From an uncultured Desulfosoma sp. (GTDB taxonomy: Bacteria > Desulfobacterota > Syntrophobacteria > Syntrophobacterales > DSM-9756), in contig CALGPN010000037.1 of NCBI GenBank assembly GCA_937960435.1, positions 1 through 64,000 of the forward strand: a stretch of DNA of 64,000 nucleotides. The letters are read 5' to 3'. Below, piece after piece: positions 1-8,946 of this stretch. How positions within the stretch are numbered: position 1 is the stretch's first letter; the number at the start of each line of letters is the position of its first letter. A model generated the notes under the pieces. That model made no database searches and was not told the origin of the DNA. It saw nothing but the letters and a program-made list of their open reading frames with translations. The position numbers were made by a program, and so were the translations under genes.

Positions 1-11
1 CCCCAACCTAC
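1..11 (-). repeat. Partial REP-like palindrome at window edge
   Basis: The first bases CCCCAACCTAC are the right end of the dispersed palindrome found complete elsewhere in the window; the rest lies outside. It sits just past the 3' end of the sirtuin gene, matching the position of the other copies next to gene ends. Confidence 0.8.
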
Positions 12-39
12 GGATTGTACGTTATTCGGGTAGTGGGGG

Positions 40-798
40 CTAGGAAGAAGGCGGGGATTCCTCGATGATTTGGGGAACGAGCTCGCCCGCTTTGCCGAGA
101 AGACTCACGTTAAAGGCCCGGCTGTAGGGAGTGGGCTCCAGGTTGATTTCCACCACGAAGGCGCCGTGCTGCTGAGCGTAGAGTCCCATGGAGGCCGCTG
201 GCTGGACCACCCCCGACGTGCCGATAACCACCATGACATCGCAGCGTTCCAGGTTGTCGTAAGCGGTCTGAAGCACGTGAGAGTCGAGAGATTCGCCGAA
301 CCACACCACGTCGGGGCGCAGCATGGCGCCGCAGGCCTCGCAGTAAGGAGGATAAGGAATGGGGAGGCGCCGGTCCTCGCTTTTCCGGCCGCATCCACAG
401 CACCGAACCCACCAGATGTTGCCGTGGAGTTCCACCACGGCTCGCGAACCGGCGGCCTGATGGAGTCCGTCGATATTCTGGGTAAGCAGAACGAAATCGG
501 GCGTCCGATTTTCCAGGGTGACAAGAGCCATGTGGGCGGCGTTGGGTTTCAGCGGAGCCAGCACCTGGCGGCGGTAGTTGTAAAATTCCCACACAAGCTG
601 GGGATTTCGAGCAAACGCCTCCGGTGTGGCCAAGTCCGTGGCTCGGTATTCCCGCCACAGCCCCCCCGCCCCGCGAAACGTCGGCACGCCCGATTCCGCC
701 GATATGCCGGCCCCTGTGAGCACCAAAACCCGCCGGGCCTGCCGGATTTTTTCCCGAACCAGTTCGATATTCTTCGCCACTTGATCCGGTCGACTCAC
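40..798 (-). CDS. cobB: SIR2-family NAD-dependent protein deacylase (CobB-like)
   Basis: Cytoplasmic sirtuin that removes acyl groups from lysines using NAD+. The protein shows the NAD-binding GAGIS near residue 29, TQNIDGLH near 106-113, the catalytic His in LHGN at about 125, and two zinc Cys pairs near 133-136 and 153-156. The segment EFYNYRR aligns with the Tyr-x-x-Arg pair of CobB/SIRT5 that selects succinyl-type acyl groups, so desuccinylase activity is inferred. The longer track ORF is rejected. A GTG at 798 with GGAGGCGAG just upstream overlaps the stop of the ATP-grasp gene (GTGA), giving 252 residues and implying translational coupling. Confidence 0.92.
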   Translation of the reverse strand: MSRPDQVAKNIELVREKIRQARRVLVLTGAGISAESGVPTFRGAGGLWREYRATDLATPEAFARNPQLVWEFYNYRRQVLAPLKPNAAHMALVTLENRTPDFVLLTQNIDGLHQAAGSRAVVELHGNIWWVRCCGCGRKSEDRRLPIPYPPYCEACGAMLRPDVVWFGESLDSHVLQTAYDNLERCDVMVVIGTSGVVQPAASMGLYAQQHGAFVVEINLEPTPYSRAFNVSLLGKAGELVPQIIEESPPSS

Positions 799-1601
799 AA
801 CTCGCCTCCCTCGTCCAGGGATTGCAAAATGTCGTAAATATCCAGCCCGCGGCGCCGAAATCCCTCCAGGCCATAGACCATGTTGGCCTCCAACACCCAC
901 CATCGGCCATGAGCATGGCAAATATCCAGACCCACCTCGTCAAACCGGCACACCTTCACCGTCCATCGAGCAAAGTCCAAGGCCTCGTCAGGAACGGCGT
1001 CAAAGCATATGGCCCCGCCACGAGATACATTGTTTCGAAATTCCCCGGGCCTCGCGATGCGCCAATAAGCGTGGACAACACGACCGGCAATCAGCACCAC
1101 GCGAAGATCCCGATCGATGGGAAGGTATTCCTGAATATAGGCCGGGTGGTGGTCGGCCAAATATCGGCGCAGGTCCTCTTCCGTTCGGACCAACCAGACG
1201 CCTTCCCCCTGGGAGGACCCCACCGGGTTTTTCGCGATCATGGGAAAGGAGAAATCGCCCAGGATCCTGGAAAGTCTCTTTCTACCGTAATAGAGCCGCG
1301 TGCGGGGATGAGGGACTTCCAGTAACTGAAACAGAGCCGTTTGGCGGATCTTGTGCCCCATGAAGCCATAGTAGTTTTGAGGGAAAACCTTTTTACCCAG
1401 AGACCGGAAAAGATCCTCGTAGAGGCGGCTGGGATAGTAAACGACGGGGCTTTGCAGCAAGTTGTCGCGAATCTCTTCCGGATAATCCAGCCAATTGGGC
1501 TGGACGCCGATGCACCGAAAGGAGGGGCACCGGCGTAGACGCTTGCCCAAGGAAAGACGCTTTTGGGAGACTTCGGGATTTTCCTCTTGTTCGGAAGACA
1601 T
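795..1601 (-). CDS. RimK-like ATP-grasp ligase family protein
   Basis: A 268-residue protein of ATP-grasp type, the fold that makes amide bonds through an acyl-phosphate. The middle contains the ATP-binding FPMIAKNPVGSSQGEGV loop region and an acidic VGLDICHAHGRWWVLEANM segment, typical of the metal-binding GLDI...E-x-N end of RimK-like enzymes. The N-terminal third is family-specific and its substrate cannot be read from sequence. The start ATG has GAGG five bases upstream. The gene leads a two-gene operon, its stop overlapping the sirtuin start by four bases. Alternatives are alpha-L-glutamate ligase or an unassigned peptide ligase. Confidence 0.8.
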   Translation of the reverse strand: MSSEQEENPEVSQKRLSLGKRLRRCPSFRCIGVQPNWLDYPEEIRDNLLQSPVVYYPSRLYEDLFRSLGKKVFPQNYYGFMGHKIRQTALFQLLEVPHPRTRLYYGRKRLSRILGDFSFPMIAKNPVGSSQGEGVWLVRTEEDLRRYLADHHPAYIQEYLPIDRDLRVVLIAGRVVHAYWRIARPGEFRNNVSRGGAICFDAVPDEALDFARWTVKVCRFDEVGLDICHAHGRWWVLEANMVYGLEGFRRRGLDIYDILQSLDEGGEL

Positions 1602-1758
1602 TGTGGCCTCGCCAAGCCCTTGAGTTCAGCGTGGAAAGTCGCCTCGAGGGCGGCCGGGATTTTTCGGTTCCTTACGCCCTCGAATTTTATGTGACACACG
1701 GGCGGTTCGCGTGTCAAAATTTTTGCGATTCACCCTCTCAACCGAAAGGAGTAGCGCC

Positions 1759-2349
1759 ATGGTGCGCATTGTCGCCTTGTACGGAAGCCCCAGAAGATCC
1801 GGGAACACTTCCACCTTGCTCAACCATGCCGTCGAAGGCGCTCGGGAGGCAGGAGCGGCCGTAGAGTGCTTCTACCTCAGGGACCTTAAGATTTCTCCGT
1901 GTCTGGAACTCTACGGCTGCAAAAAATCCGGCCGCTGCGTCATTGAAGATGATTTCCACAAGGTAGCGGAAGCCGTCTCGGGCGCTCACGGGATCATGCT
2001 CGCCTCGCCTATTTTCTTTTATACCGTTTCCGCTCACACAAAAATTTTCATGGACCGGTGCCAATCCCTTTGGGTCAAGCGCTATTGGATTGACGGCATT
2101 CCTTTCGGGTCCAAGGACTACCCCCGGCGGGGGTTTTTTATTGCGGCGGGAGCGACGCACGGCAAGAAACTCTTTGACGGGGTGCTGCTCACGGTTCGGT
2201 ACTTTTTCGACGCCGTCGGCGCCGATCTCTGGGGAAGTCTTCTGGTTCGCGGGGTCGATGCCGAAGGCGACATTCTGAAGCGGCCCGAAGACTTGATTGC
2301 CGCTCGGGAAAAGGGTAAAGAGTTCGCCCGGGTGTTGTCCGGGTGTTGA
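1759..2349 (+). CDS. NADPH-dependent FMN reductase / flavodoxin-like family protein
   Basis: A 196-residue flavoprotein of the NADPH:FMN oxidoreductase (iron-sulfur flavoprotein-like) family. It begins with the phosphate-binding YGSPRRSGNTS loop and has the ASPIFFYTVSAHTKIFMDR segment seen in this fold. Cysteines in the SPCLELYGCKKSGRC region resemble the compact Cys motif of iron-sulfur flavoproteins, so an Fe-S site is possible but unproven. The start at 1759 is preferred over the track start because AAAGGAG lies at good distance. It is divergent from the ATP-grasp gene and followed by a REP-like element. Confidence 0.85.
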   Translation: MVRIVALYGSPRRSGNTSTLLNHAVEGAREAGAAVECFYLRDLKISPCLELYGCKKSGRCVIEDDFHKVAEAVSGAHGIMLASPIFFYTVSAHTKIFMDRCQSLWVKRYWIDGIPFGSKDYPRRGFFIAAGATHGKKLFDGVLLTVRYFFDAVGADLWGSLLVRGVDAEGDILKRPEDLIAAREKGKEFARVLSGC

Positions 2350-2381
2350 GCGGGGGTTCGGGTTGCAGGTGAAATTCAGGT

Positions 2382-2412
2382 GTTGGGGTTCGCTGCGCTC
2401 ACCCCAACCTAC
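2382..2412 (-). repeat. REP-like palindrome, copy 1
   Basis: A 31-base element whose 25-base core TTGGGGTTCGCTGCGCTCACCCCAA folds as a 7-bp stem, a 2-bp internal mismatch, 2 bp and a 3-base loop. Read on the minus strand it starts GTAG, the tetranucleotide flanking RAYT-associated REPs. It lies between the flavin reductase and the YhhQ-family gene. Confidence 0.85.
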
Positions 2413-2586
2413 GGCTGGCTGGGTTTCAGGCGGAAATGATTTAGATTGGCATGGTCGCCACCTTCGCCTGAGCCTTCAACGGTGCGGGTTAAGGGCTGGG
2501 ATGAGTGAGGCGAGCCTCAGGTAGCGGTGGCAAGGAACAGAGAGAGCCAAGGGTTTCGTAAAGGGTCGGTCGGGGTTGTGAAGCGG

Positions 2587-3246
2587 ATGATGGAAGAGAG
2601 AAGCCAGAAAGCTTTTGTTGTTCTCAACAGCATTTTCGTCGGCAGCCTGGTCATCGCCTCGGTTTTGGCCAGCAAGATCATCACGGTTTTCGGCATGGTG
2701 GTCCCCGCCGGGGTGCTCGCCTACTGCATCACCTTCGTGGTCACCGACGTCGTGAGCGAACTGTGGGGACGAGACAAAGCCAACACGGTGGTCTTGGGCG
2801 GCTTTGTGGCGCTCCTTTTTTCTTTGTTCTTGGTGCGCCTCGCCCTGCTGTGGCCGCCCGCCGCTTTTTGGCCGCACGATTCGGCCTTTCGAACCATTCT
2901 GGACAGCACCTCGCGGATCATCGTCGCCTCGTTCAGCGCCTATCTTCTGAGCCAATACCATGACGTGTGGGCCTTTCACCTGCTGCGGCGGCTGACGGGC
3001 GGGAGGCACCTCTGGATCCGAAACAACGTCTCCACAGCCGTCTCCCAGCTCATCGACACCGTGGTTTTCATCACCGTCGCCTTCTATGGTGTCATGCCCG
3101 TGACCCCTTTGATTTTGGGCCAATGGGTTCTCAAACTCACCATCGCCCTTCTGGACACCCCCGTCATCTACTTCGTCGTCTGGCTCCTGAAAAACCGCCG
3201 GTGGGCTCCACCGGAGCCCGCTTTTTCCCAATCGGCGGTGCAGTGA
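2587..3246 (+). CDS. yhhQ: Queuosine precursor transporter family (VUT/YhhQ-like) membrane protein
   Basis: An integral membrane protein of about 219 residues with some six hydrophobic segments. Family features include the N-terminal NSIFVGSLVIASVLASKI helix, VVTDVVSELWGRDKAN, and RNNVSTAVSQLIDTVVFITVAF. YhhQ proteins import queuosine precursors (preQ0/preQ1); substrate is inferred. Two adjacent ATG codons (2587, 2590) begin the conserved part. The track start GTG at 2527 would add a polar extension, and neither start has a strong ribosome site. Only seven bases separate it from the ABC exporter. No preQ1 aptamer was recognised upstream. Confidence 0.82.
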   Translation: MMEERSQKAFVVLNSIFVGSLVIASVLASKIITVFGMVVPAGVLAYCITFVVTDVVSELWGRDKANTVVLGGFVALLFSLFLVRLALLWPPAAFWPHDSAFRTILDSTSRIIVASFSAYLLSQYHDVWAFHLLRRLTGGRHLWIRNNVSTAVSQLIDTVVFITVAFYGVMPVTPLILGQWVLKLTIALLDTPVIYFVVWLLKNRRWAPPEPAFSQSAVQ

Positions 3247-3253
3247 GGGACCT

Positions 3254-5029
3254 GTGAGCCGCCGCGGGCCGGAACAGCCCCATGGGCGGGATGCGGGGAA
3301 CGCTTTCCGGCTGCTTAAGCCTCTGGCGGGCCGATACGTGTGGCGGCTTGCGGCCGGCTTTCTCTGCCTCGCCGTTGTCGACGTCCTCCAGCTGTGGATT
3401 CCCCGCGTGATGAAGCACGCCGTGGACGGCGTCTCGGCCGGCGAAGACACGGCCCTCCTTGTTCGACGCGCGGCCCAGATCGTTGGCCTGGCCCTGCTCA
3501 TCGCCGTCCTGAGGTATTTCTGGCGATTCTTTCTCTTGGGTTTTTCCCGGCTCTTGGAAAGAGATATCCGGCAGGAAATGGTGAGCCATGTGCTCACACT
3601 GGATCGCACCGCCCTTCATCGCCGAAGCACGGGGGACATCCTCGCCCTTTCGGGCAACGATCTCGCCTCGGTGCAGCTTGCCGCCGGCATGGGTCTGGTG
3701 GCTTTTGTGGATGCGGTGTTCATGAGCGTCGCCGCTTTGGCGTTCATGGCCGCCCTGCATGGTCGATTGACCGCCATTGCCGTCGCTCCCCTCCCCCTTT
3801 TGGCCCTTTTGACCCGATCCCTCTCGGGGAAGCTGCACCGCCGCTTCGTCCAGGTTCAAGAAAAATTTTCCGAACTCACGGAATGCGCCCGAACCACTCT
3901 CGCCTCCATCCGCCTCTTCAAGGCCTACAATCAGGAAGAAGCCCAGACGGCGCGCTTCGATGCCCTAGGGCGGGCTTACGTGCACCACAACCTCAAGGCG
4001 GCCATGGTCCAAGGGACGCTCTTCCCCTTTGCCGGCCTGGTGGGCAACGCCAGCATGGTGTTGGTACTCTATTTCGGCGGCCGCCTCACCATGGAGCGGA
4101 CCATCAGCCCCGGGGATTTCGTGGCCTTTATCGCCTACCTCCACCTGCTCACCTGGCCCATGATGGCCTTCGGATGGGTCGCCAACCTATTCCAGAGGGG
4201 CCTCACCAGCCTCAATCGCATCCGGGATCTTCTTTCGGACCGCCCAGCTCTGCAGGACCCCTGCGCTCCTGTTGCCGCGCCTCCTCCTCCCTTGACGCTC
4301 CGACTGCATGAATGCACTTTTGCCTACCCGGGCATGGAAAAACCTGTGCTGCGCCAATGCTCCATCACACTGGGACCCGGCATCACCGGCCTGATCGGTC
4401 CCACGGGTTCGGGTAAATCCACGCTGTGCCAAATCCTCACCCGCCTTTATCCCGTTCCCGACGGGACCTACACCGTGAACGGAATCGACGTCAACCGAAT
4501 GCGTGTGGCCGACGTCCGGTCTCTGATCGCCTACGTCCCTCAGGACGGCGTCCTTTTTTCCGACACCATCGCCGCCAACATCGCCTTGGGGAAACCCGAT
4601 GCCACGGAGAGGGAAATTCACGAGGCGGCTCGCGCCACGGCCATCCATGAAGAAATCCTCGCCATGGAAGCCGGCTATGAAACACGCATCGGGGAAAAGG
4701 GGGTGCGCCTCTCCGGCGGCCAGCGCCAAAGGATCGCTTTGGCGCGGGCCCTTCTTGTCGATCGCCCCATTCTCATCATCGACGACGGGCTCTCGGCCGT
4801 GGATGCGGAAACCGAACAAATCATTTTGCGGCACTTGGCCCAATATGGCCGCCATAGAATCTGCCTTGTCATTTCCCACAGGATCGCCCAACTTCTGGAC
4901 GCCCATCGCCTCCTCGTCATGGAAGACGGCCGGGTCGTCGACGCCGGGAGCCACGACGAGCTGTTGGAGAGAAACGCCTTTTATCGAACGATCCATGAGC
5001 ACCAAACCCGCATGTCGTGCATGGAATAA
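3254..5029 (+). CDS. ABC exporter half-transporter, degenerate-site subunit
   Basis: A 591-residue fusion of an N-terminal six-helix ABC exporter domain (about 1-330) and a C-terminal nucleotide-binding domain. Walker A is GPTGSGKS and the signature LSGGQRQR, but Walker B reads ILIIDDGLSAVD, with Asp where the catalytic Glu normally stands. That is the hallmark of the non-hydrolysing site of heterodimeric exporters such as TM287/288, BmrCD and MdlAB. The start is GTG eight bases after the upstream stop. The partner gene begins six bases downstream, so the two almost certainly form one inner-membrane exporter of drugs or lipids. Substrate unknown. Confidence 0.93.
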   Translation: MSRRGPEQPHGRDAGNAFRLLKPLAGRYVWRLAAGFLCLAVVDVLQLWIPRVMKHAVDGVSAGEDTALLVRRAAQIVGLALLIAVLRYFWRFFLLGFSRLLERDIRQEMVSHVLTLDRTALHRRSTGDILALSGNDLASVQLAAGMGLVAFVDAVFMSVAALAFMAALHGRLTAIAVAPLPLLALLTRSLSGKLHRRFVQVQEKFSELTECARTTLASIRLFKAYNQEEAQTARFDALGRAYVHHNLKAAMVQGTLFPFAGLVGNASMVLVLYFGGRLTMERTISPGDFVAFIAYLHLLTWPMMAFGWVANLFQRGLTSLNRIRDLLSDRPALQDPCAPVAAPPPPLTLRLHECTFAYPGMEKPVLRQCSITLGPGITGLIGPTGSGKSTLCQILTRLYPVPDGTYTVNGIDVNRMRVADVRSLIAYVPQDGVLFSDTIAANIALGKPDATEREIHEAARATAIHEEILAMEAGYETRIGEKGVRLSGGQRQRIALARALLVDRPILIIDDGLSAVDAETEQIILRHLAQYGRHRICLVISHRIAQLLDAHRLLVMEDGRVVDAGSHDELLERNAFYRTIHEHQTRMSCME

Positions 5030-5035
5030 CGCGCT

Positions 5036-6883
5036 ATGCATTACGGCTATGGATACTTCGAAGAGGCTCATCTGGGGCGCATAAGAGACATAAGGCTGTG
5101 GAGGCGCCTCATGGAAGTCCTCCGGCCTTACTGGAAGCCGATTCTCGGAGCGGTCGTCCTCTCCTTGCTCATTTCGGCCGCAGGACTGGCCATCCCCTCC
5201 GTGGTACGAACGGGCGTGGACGGCTATATCACGCGCGAGGCCCTGGCCTTGACGGAACGTCTTCGCGGCCTGCGTCAGGTGTCTTTCATTTTCATCGGGC
5301 TCATGGCCGTCGGCTTTGCGGCTAATTTCTTTCAAGTCGTCCTATTGGAGTGGGCTGGCCAGCGGGTGATGCACGCCCTTCGCCAGCGCCTTTTTCATCA
5401 CGTGGTTCATCTGGATGTGGCCTTTTTCAATGCGCATCCTGTGGGCAAACTGACCACCCGGCTCACCAACGACATTCAAAACATGCACGAGGCCATGACT
5501 TCGGTCGTGGTCACCGTCTTTAACGACCTCATTCAGCTTTTCGGCATCCTGGCGATTTTGTTTTGGTTGGATTGGCGTCTCACAGGGCTCCTGTGCACCG
5601 TCATCCCCATCGTTTTGGCGGCGACCTGGTGGTTCAGCCGTTTGGCCCGGGAATCCTTTCGAGATCTTCGCACGCGCTTGGCACGGATGAACGCCTTTTT
5701 GCAGGAAGTCCTCGGCGGTCTTTCCGTCATCCAGACTTTTCAACGGGAAAAGGATACCGCCGCCCGCTTCGAAGAACTCAACGGCGCCCATCTCCGGGCC
5801 GCCTTTCGCCAGATCCACATCTTTGGTTTTTTCATGCCGTTCATTGAAGTCATGCATTCATCGGCCGTCGCCCTCATGATCTGGTTCGGCGGAGGGGAAA
5901 TCGTCCGAGATCGGATGTCCTTGGGGACGTTGATCGCCTTCTTGTCCTATGTGCGCCTCTGTTTTCAGCCTTTGCGGGAACTGTCCCAGAAATACTCCAT
6001 CGTGCAGTCCGCTCTGGCGTCGGCGGAGCGTATTTTTGAGCTTCTGGACACCCGCCCGGCGGGGCCGGATTTCTCCGCCGCCGTGAGGCTCCCTCATGTG
6101 CGAGGGGCTCTCACCTTTGACCGGGTCTCCTTTGCCTATGATTCCGGCCGCCCCGTGCTCCAGAACATCACCTTTCACATCGAGCCGGGGGAAACCGTCG
6201 CGGTGGTCGGCGCCACCGGGGCCGGCAAAACCACATTGATCAATTTGTTGGAACGCTTCTATGAGCCCTCCGACGGGTGCATTCTTCTCGACGGGCATGA
6301 CATCCGAGACCTGGACGTGCATTGGCTGCGGCGGCAGATCGGACTTGTCATGCAAGACGTGTTCCTCGTTCCCGGTACCCTTCGCCAAAACATTTGCCTG
6401 GACCTCTCCTTGGACCCGCGTGCGCTGGAACGTGTCGTGGCACACGCTCGCCTCGACTCCGTCGTGGCCCGTCTGCCTCAAGGGCTCGACACCCCCATCG
6501 GCCCCGGCGGGATCGACCTCTCTGCGGGGCAAAAGCAGCTTCTCGCCTTCGCCCGGGTGTTGGCCCGGGACCCCAAGATCCTTATCCTTGACGAAGCCAC
6601 TTCCAATGTGGATTCATCCACGGAATGGGAGGTGGAAAAAGCCTTGCAAGATGTTTTGGCGGGCCGCACGGGAATCGTCATTGCGCACCGGCTGTCGACG
6701 GTTCGAAGAGCGTCCCGGATTTTCGTCCTAGAAGGGGGGAGATTGGTGGAAACCGGAAGTCACGAGGACCTGATCCGAAAGGACGGCCTGTACGCCCGAC
6801 TGCTCCGGTTGAGTCTCGCCTGCATTCCAACACACGAGAACAGTGTGTCACGGGAATCCCACGAACCGCAAACCGCGAAATAG
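5036..6883 (+). CDS. ABC exporter half-transporter, consensus-site subunit
   Basis: A 615-residue partner of the preceding gene with the same domain order: exporter helices to about residue 345, then the ATPase. Walker A is GATGAGKT and Walker B ILILDEATSNVD with the catalytic Glu, while the signature is LSAGQKQL, lacking the second Gly of LSGGQ. The intact Walker B here and the intact signature in the partner would build one working site; the two altered motifs would build the degenerate one. This complementary pattern is strong evidence of heterodimerisation. The transmembrane domain resembles MdlB-type subunits. Confidence 0.93.
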   Translation: MHYGYGYFEEAHLGRIRDIRLWRRLMEVLRPYWKPILGAVVLSLLISAAGLAIPSVVRTGVDGYITREALALTERLRGLRQVSFIFIGLMAVGFAANFFQVVLLEWAGQRVMHALRQRLFHHVVHLDVAFFNAHPVGKLTTRLTNDIQNMHEAMTSVVVTVFNDLIQLFGILAILFWLDWRLTGLLCTVIPIVLAATWWFSRLARESFRDLRTRLARMNAFLQEVLGGLSVIQTFQREKDTAARFEELNGAHLRAAFRQIHIFGFFMPFIEVMHSSAVALMIWFGGGEIVRDRMSLGTLIAFLSYVRLCFQPLRELSQKYSIVQSALASAERIFELLDTRPAGPDFSAAVRLPHVRGALTFDRVSFAYDSGRPVLQNITFHIEPGETVAVVGATGAGKTTLINLLERFYEPSDGCILLDGHDIRDLDVHWLRRQIGLVMQDVFLVPGTLRQNICLDLSLDPRALERVVAHARLDSVVARLPQGLDTPIGPGGIDLSAGQKQLLAFARVLARDPKILILDEATSNVDSSTEWEVEKALQDVLAGRTGIVIAHRLSTVRRASRIFVLEGGRLVETGSHEDLIRKDGLYARLLRLSLACIPTHENSVSRESHEPQTAK

Positions 6884-6894
6884 AGGAGCATGGT

Positions 6895-7392
6895 ATGACA
6901 GTACAAGGGCTCAAGAATCGGCTTATCTTCCCCGTGGTGGGGTTCATGATCATGGGGCTTCTGGGGTCGAGCGCCGCTCAGCCTCCGGTGAGCAACATGG
7001 GAGGGTGGGAAAAAGGGGGGGCATACGATCGCCTTTATAACGCTCAGGAATTGGACAAGATCAAGGGCACGGTCGTGAAGATTCAGGAAGTGACCCCTAT
7101 GGAAGGCATGAGCCCCGGGGTGGCTTTGATGGTCGAGGACAAGGACGGAACCAAGGCCTTGGTGCATCTGGGCCCGCGCTGGTTTATCGACCCGAAAACC
7201 ATGGGCATCCAGGTCGGGGACACGGTCAAGATCACGGGCTGCTGGGCGGATATTAAGGGTCAGGAAGTCTTCATGGCATCGAAAGTCAAGAAAGGCGACC
7301 AGTTCGAATTCAAAGTGCGTCTCACCAAGGACGGCACCCCGTTTTGGACCATGAGCCCCGAGGAACTGGCCAAAGAGCGCGCCGCCGATTAG
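6895..7392 (+). CDS. Small exported protein, OB-like beta-rich domain, function unknown
   Basis: A 165-residue protein with a lysine/arginine-containing N-terminus, a hydrophobic stretch (IFPVVGFMIMGLLGSSAA) that looks like a signal peptide, and a beta-rich remainder. The segments IKGTVVKIQEV, VALMVEDKDGTKALVHLGP and GDTVKITGCW suggest an OB-like barrel. I do not recognise a named family. The start at 6895 is chosen because AGAGGAG lies nine bases upstream; the track start runs inside the ABC gene. It sits 11 bases after the exporter and just before the phosphoesterase, so it is probably in the same operon. Confidence 0.65.
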   Translation: MTVQGLKNRLIFPVVGFMIMGLLGSSAAQPPVSNMGGWEKGGAYDRLYNAQELDKIKGTVVKIQEVTPMEGMSPGVALMVEDKDGTKALVHLGPRWFIDPKTMGIQVGDTVKITGCWADIKGQEVFMASKVKKGDQFEFKVRLTKDGTPFWTMSPEELAKERAAD

Positions 7393-7396
7393 CGCC

Positions 7397-8515
7397 ATGT
7401 GGACTTTTCTCCTCGTTTTCCTCACCGTCTATACGGGCATGCATGCGGTGTTCTATCACCGCGTGCATGTGCTTTTTGCCGATCGCAAAGAACTTTTGTT
7501 CGCCTTTACGGCCTTCCTCGCCCTCATGATCCTATCCCCTATATTCTGCCGTGTTTTGGAACGCGGCGGATGGGAAACCCAAGCGCGCCTTTTGGCTCAT
7601 GTAGGGTACCCCTGGATGGGGTTTTTGTTTTTGGCGTTCTGGTGTTCGTTGGTCCTCGGCGCCTTCAATGGGGTACTCTGGGGACTTCATCGCTACGCCG
7701 GCTTGGACGTCACCCGCATCCCGGAAAAACCGTCCGCCGTTTTGGTGCTCGTCACGGCAGGGGCCCTCACCCTTTATGGCGCTTTCGAAGCCCGGAACAT
7801 TCGCATTGAACGGATTCGCCTGGAAACGGAAAAGCTTCCCCCTCACATGCCGCGCATTGTCGTGGCCCAAATTTCCGACGTGCATCTGGGGCTCAACGGG
7901 CGGGAAGCCCGTGTCGAGAGGATCCTCCAGGCCGTCCAAGCCGTCAATCCGGATCTGCTCGTTTCCACTGGGGATTTGGTGGACGGGGCGCCCCATTCCT
8001 TGGAACCGTTGCTTGCGCTGTTCCAAAAGGTCCGGCCGCCTCTAGGCAAAGTGGCCATTGTGGGAAATCACGAATACTATGTGGGTCTCCAAGGAGCCTC
8101 AGAGTGGACACGGCGGGCCGGTTTCACGCTGCTCAGGGATCATGCCACCACCGTGGCGGGCGTTCTCAACGTGGTGGGCGCGGACGACACCTGGAAAGAC
8201 CGTCCCGAGACGGAATCCGCCCTGCTTCAAGCGGCACCCAACGGCCTGTTCACCTTGTATTTGAAGCACAGACCCCAGATATGCCCGGAAACCGTCGGCC
8301 TTTTCGACCTCCAGCTTTCCGGACATACGCATCGAGGCCAGATTTTCCCCTTCTCCCTTTTCGTCGCCCTGATGTATCCTTTTTTTAACGGCACATACGA
8401 CGTGGGCAAGGGATCCATGCTTCACACGAGCCGCGGCACGGGCACTTGGGGACCGCCGATCCGGGTGCTGGCTCCGCCGGAACTGACCGTAGTCGAAATT
8501 GTCCGAAAGGACTGA
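7397..8515 (+). CDS. Membrane-anchored metallophosphoesterase (YaeI/YkuE-like)
   Basis: A 372-residue protein with about four N-terminal hydrophobic segments (1-145) followed by a calcineurin-like phosphoesterase domain. Metal and phosphate ligands appear in order: DVHLG, GDLVDG, GNHEY, KHRP and SGHTHRGQ, closing with SRGTGTWGPPIR, typical of the YaeI/YkuE group that dephosphorylates lipid-linked or membrane substrates. The catalytic part is probably on the outer face of the membrane (inference). It starts four bases after the previous stop, implying coupling. All catalytic motifs are intact; the physiological substrate is unknown. Confidence 0.88.
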   Translation: MWTFLLVFLTVYTGMHAVFYHRVHVLFADRKELLFAFTAFLALMILSPIFCRVLERGGWETQARLLAHVGYPWMGFLFLAFWCSLVLGAFNGVLWGLHRYAGLDVTRIPEKPSAVLVLVTAGALTLYGAFEARNIRIERIRLETEKLPPHMPRIVVAQISDVHLGLNGREARVERILQAVQAVNPDLLVSTGDLVDGAPHSLEPLLALFQKVRPPLGKVAIVGNHEYYVGLQGASEWTRRAGFTLLRDHATTVAGVLNVVGADDTWKDRPETESALLQAAPNGLFTLYLKHRPQICPETVGLFDLQLSGHTHRGQIFPFSLFVALMYPFFNGTYDVGKGSMLHTSRGTGTWGPPIRVLAPPELTVVEIVRKD

Positions 8516-8588
8516 GTCCGGCGGCTCCACTCACTTGGACGGAGTCCTTGGCATTCAGAAGCTTCTCGAAAACACGGGGGGTCTCGCC

Positions 8589-8936
8589 ATGGACAAAAAC
8601 CGATGGCTGTATCTCACGGGCGCGTTACTTTACGTCAACTTCACGGCCCTGCTCATTCTGGGACTCCTGCTGAAATTCGCCATCCCCACCGGGCGGCTCG
8701 CCGGGGGATCGCCCCCTCGGTTTCTGGGCGTCGCCCGCCACAGTTGGGCCGATGTGCATGGCACATTGGGGATTTTGTTTGTGGTGCTCGTCGGGATCCA
8801 CATCGCACTTAACTGGACCTGGGTCGTCAACTCCTCAAAACGCTACTTCCAAGACAAGTGGGCGAAGGCCCTTTTGATTCTCAGCGCGGTGTGGGTGCCC
8901 GTCATTTTCGTCGGCTGGATCGTATCGCGGTTCTAG
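8589..8936 (+). CDS. DUF4405-like cytochrome b-type membrane protein
   Basis: A 115-residue protein with three to four hydrophobic helices. Histidines in RHSWADVHGTLG and VGIHIALNWTWV match the pattern of DUF4405 domains, distant relatives of the b-type cytochromes of hydrogenases, where paired His residues may bind heme. The start at 8589 gives a sensible N-terminus (MDKNRWLYLTG) and lies after a G-rich stretch; the track ORF begins inside the phosphoesterase gene. No partner oxidoreductase is adjacent, so any electron-transfer role is inference. Confidence 0.7.
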   Translation: MDKNRWLYLTGALLYVNFTALLILGLLLKFAIPTGRLAGGSPPRFLGVARHSWADVHGTLGILFVVLVGIHIALNWTWVVNSSKRYFQDKWAKALLILSAVWVPVIFVGWIVSRF

Positions 8937-8946
8937 GGTGTGGAGC

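Noticed and set aside
1700-1740. Hairpin near the flavin reductase start as a terminator
   Set aside because: The dyad around GACAC/GTGTC has an internal mismatch and is followed by AAAATTTTTG rather than a direct T-run, and no gene ends there.
2350-2586. preQ1 riboswitch before the YhhQ-type gene
   Set aside because: The gap holds a REP copy and a short TGAGG-CGAG-CCTCA hairpin, but no match to the preQ1 aptamer core was found.
2476-3609. 377-residue minus-strand ORF
   Set aside because: Antisense shadow across the YhhQ-type and ABC genes, low complexity, no domain.
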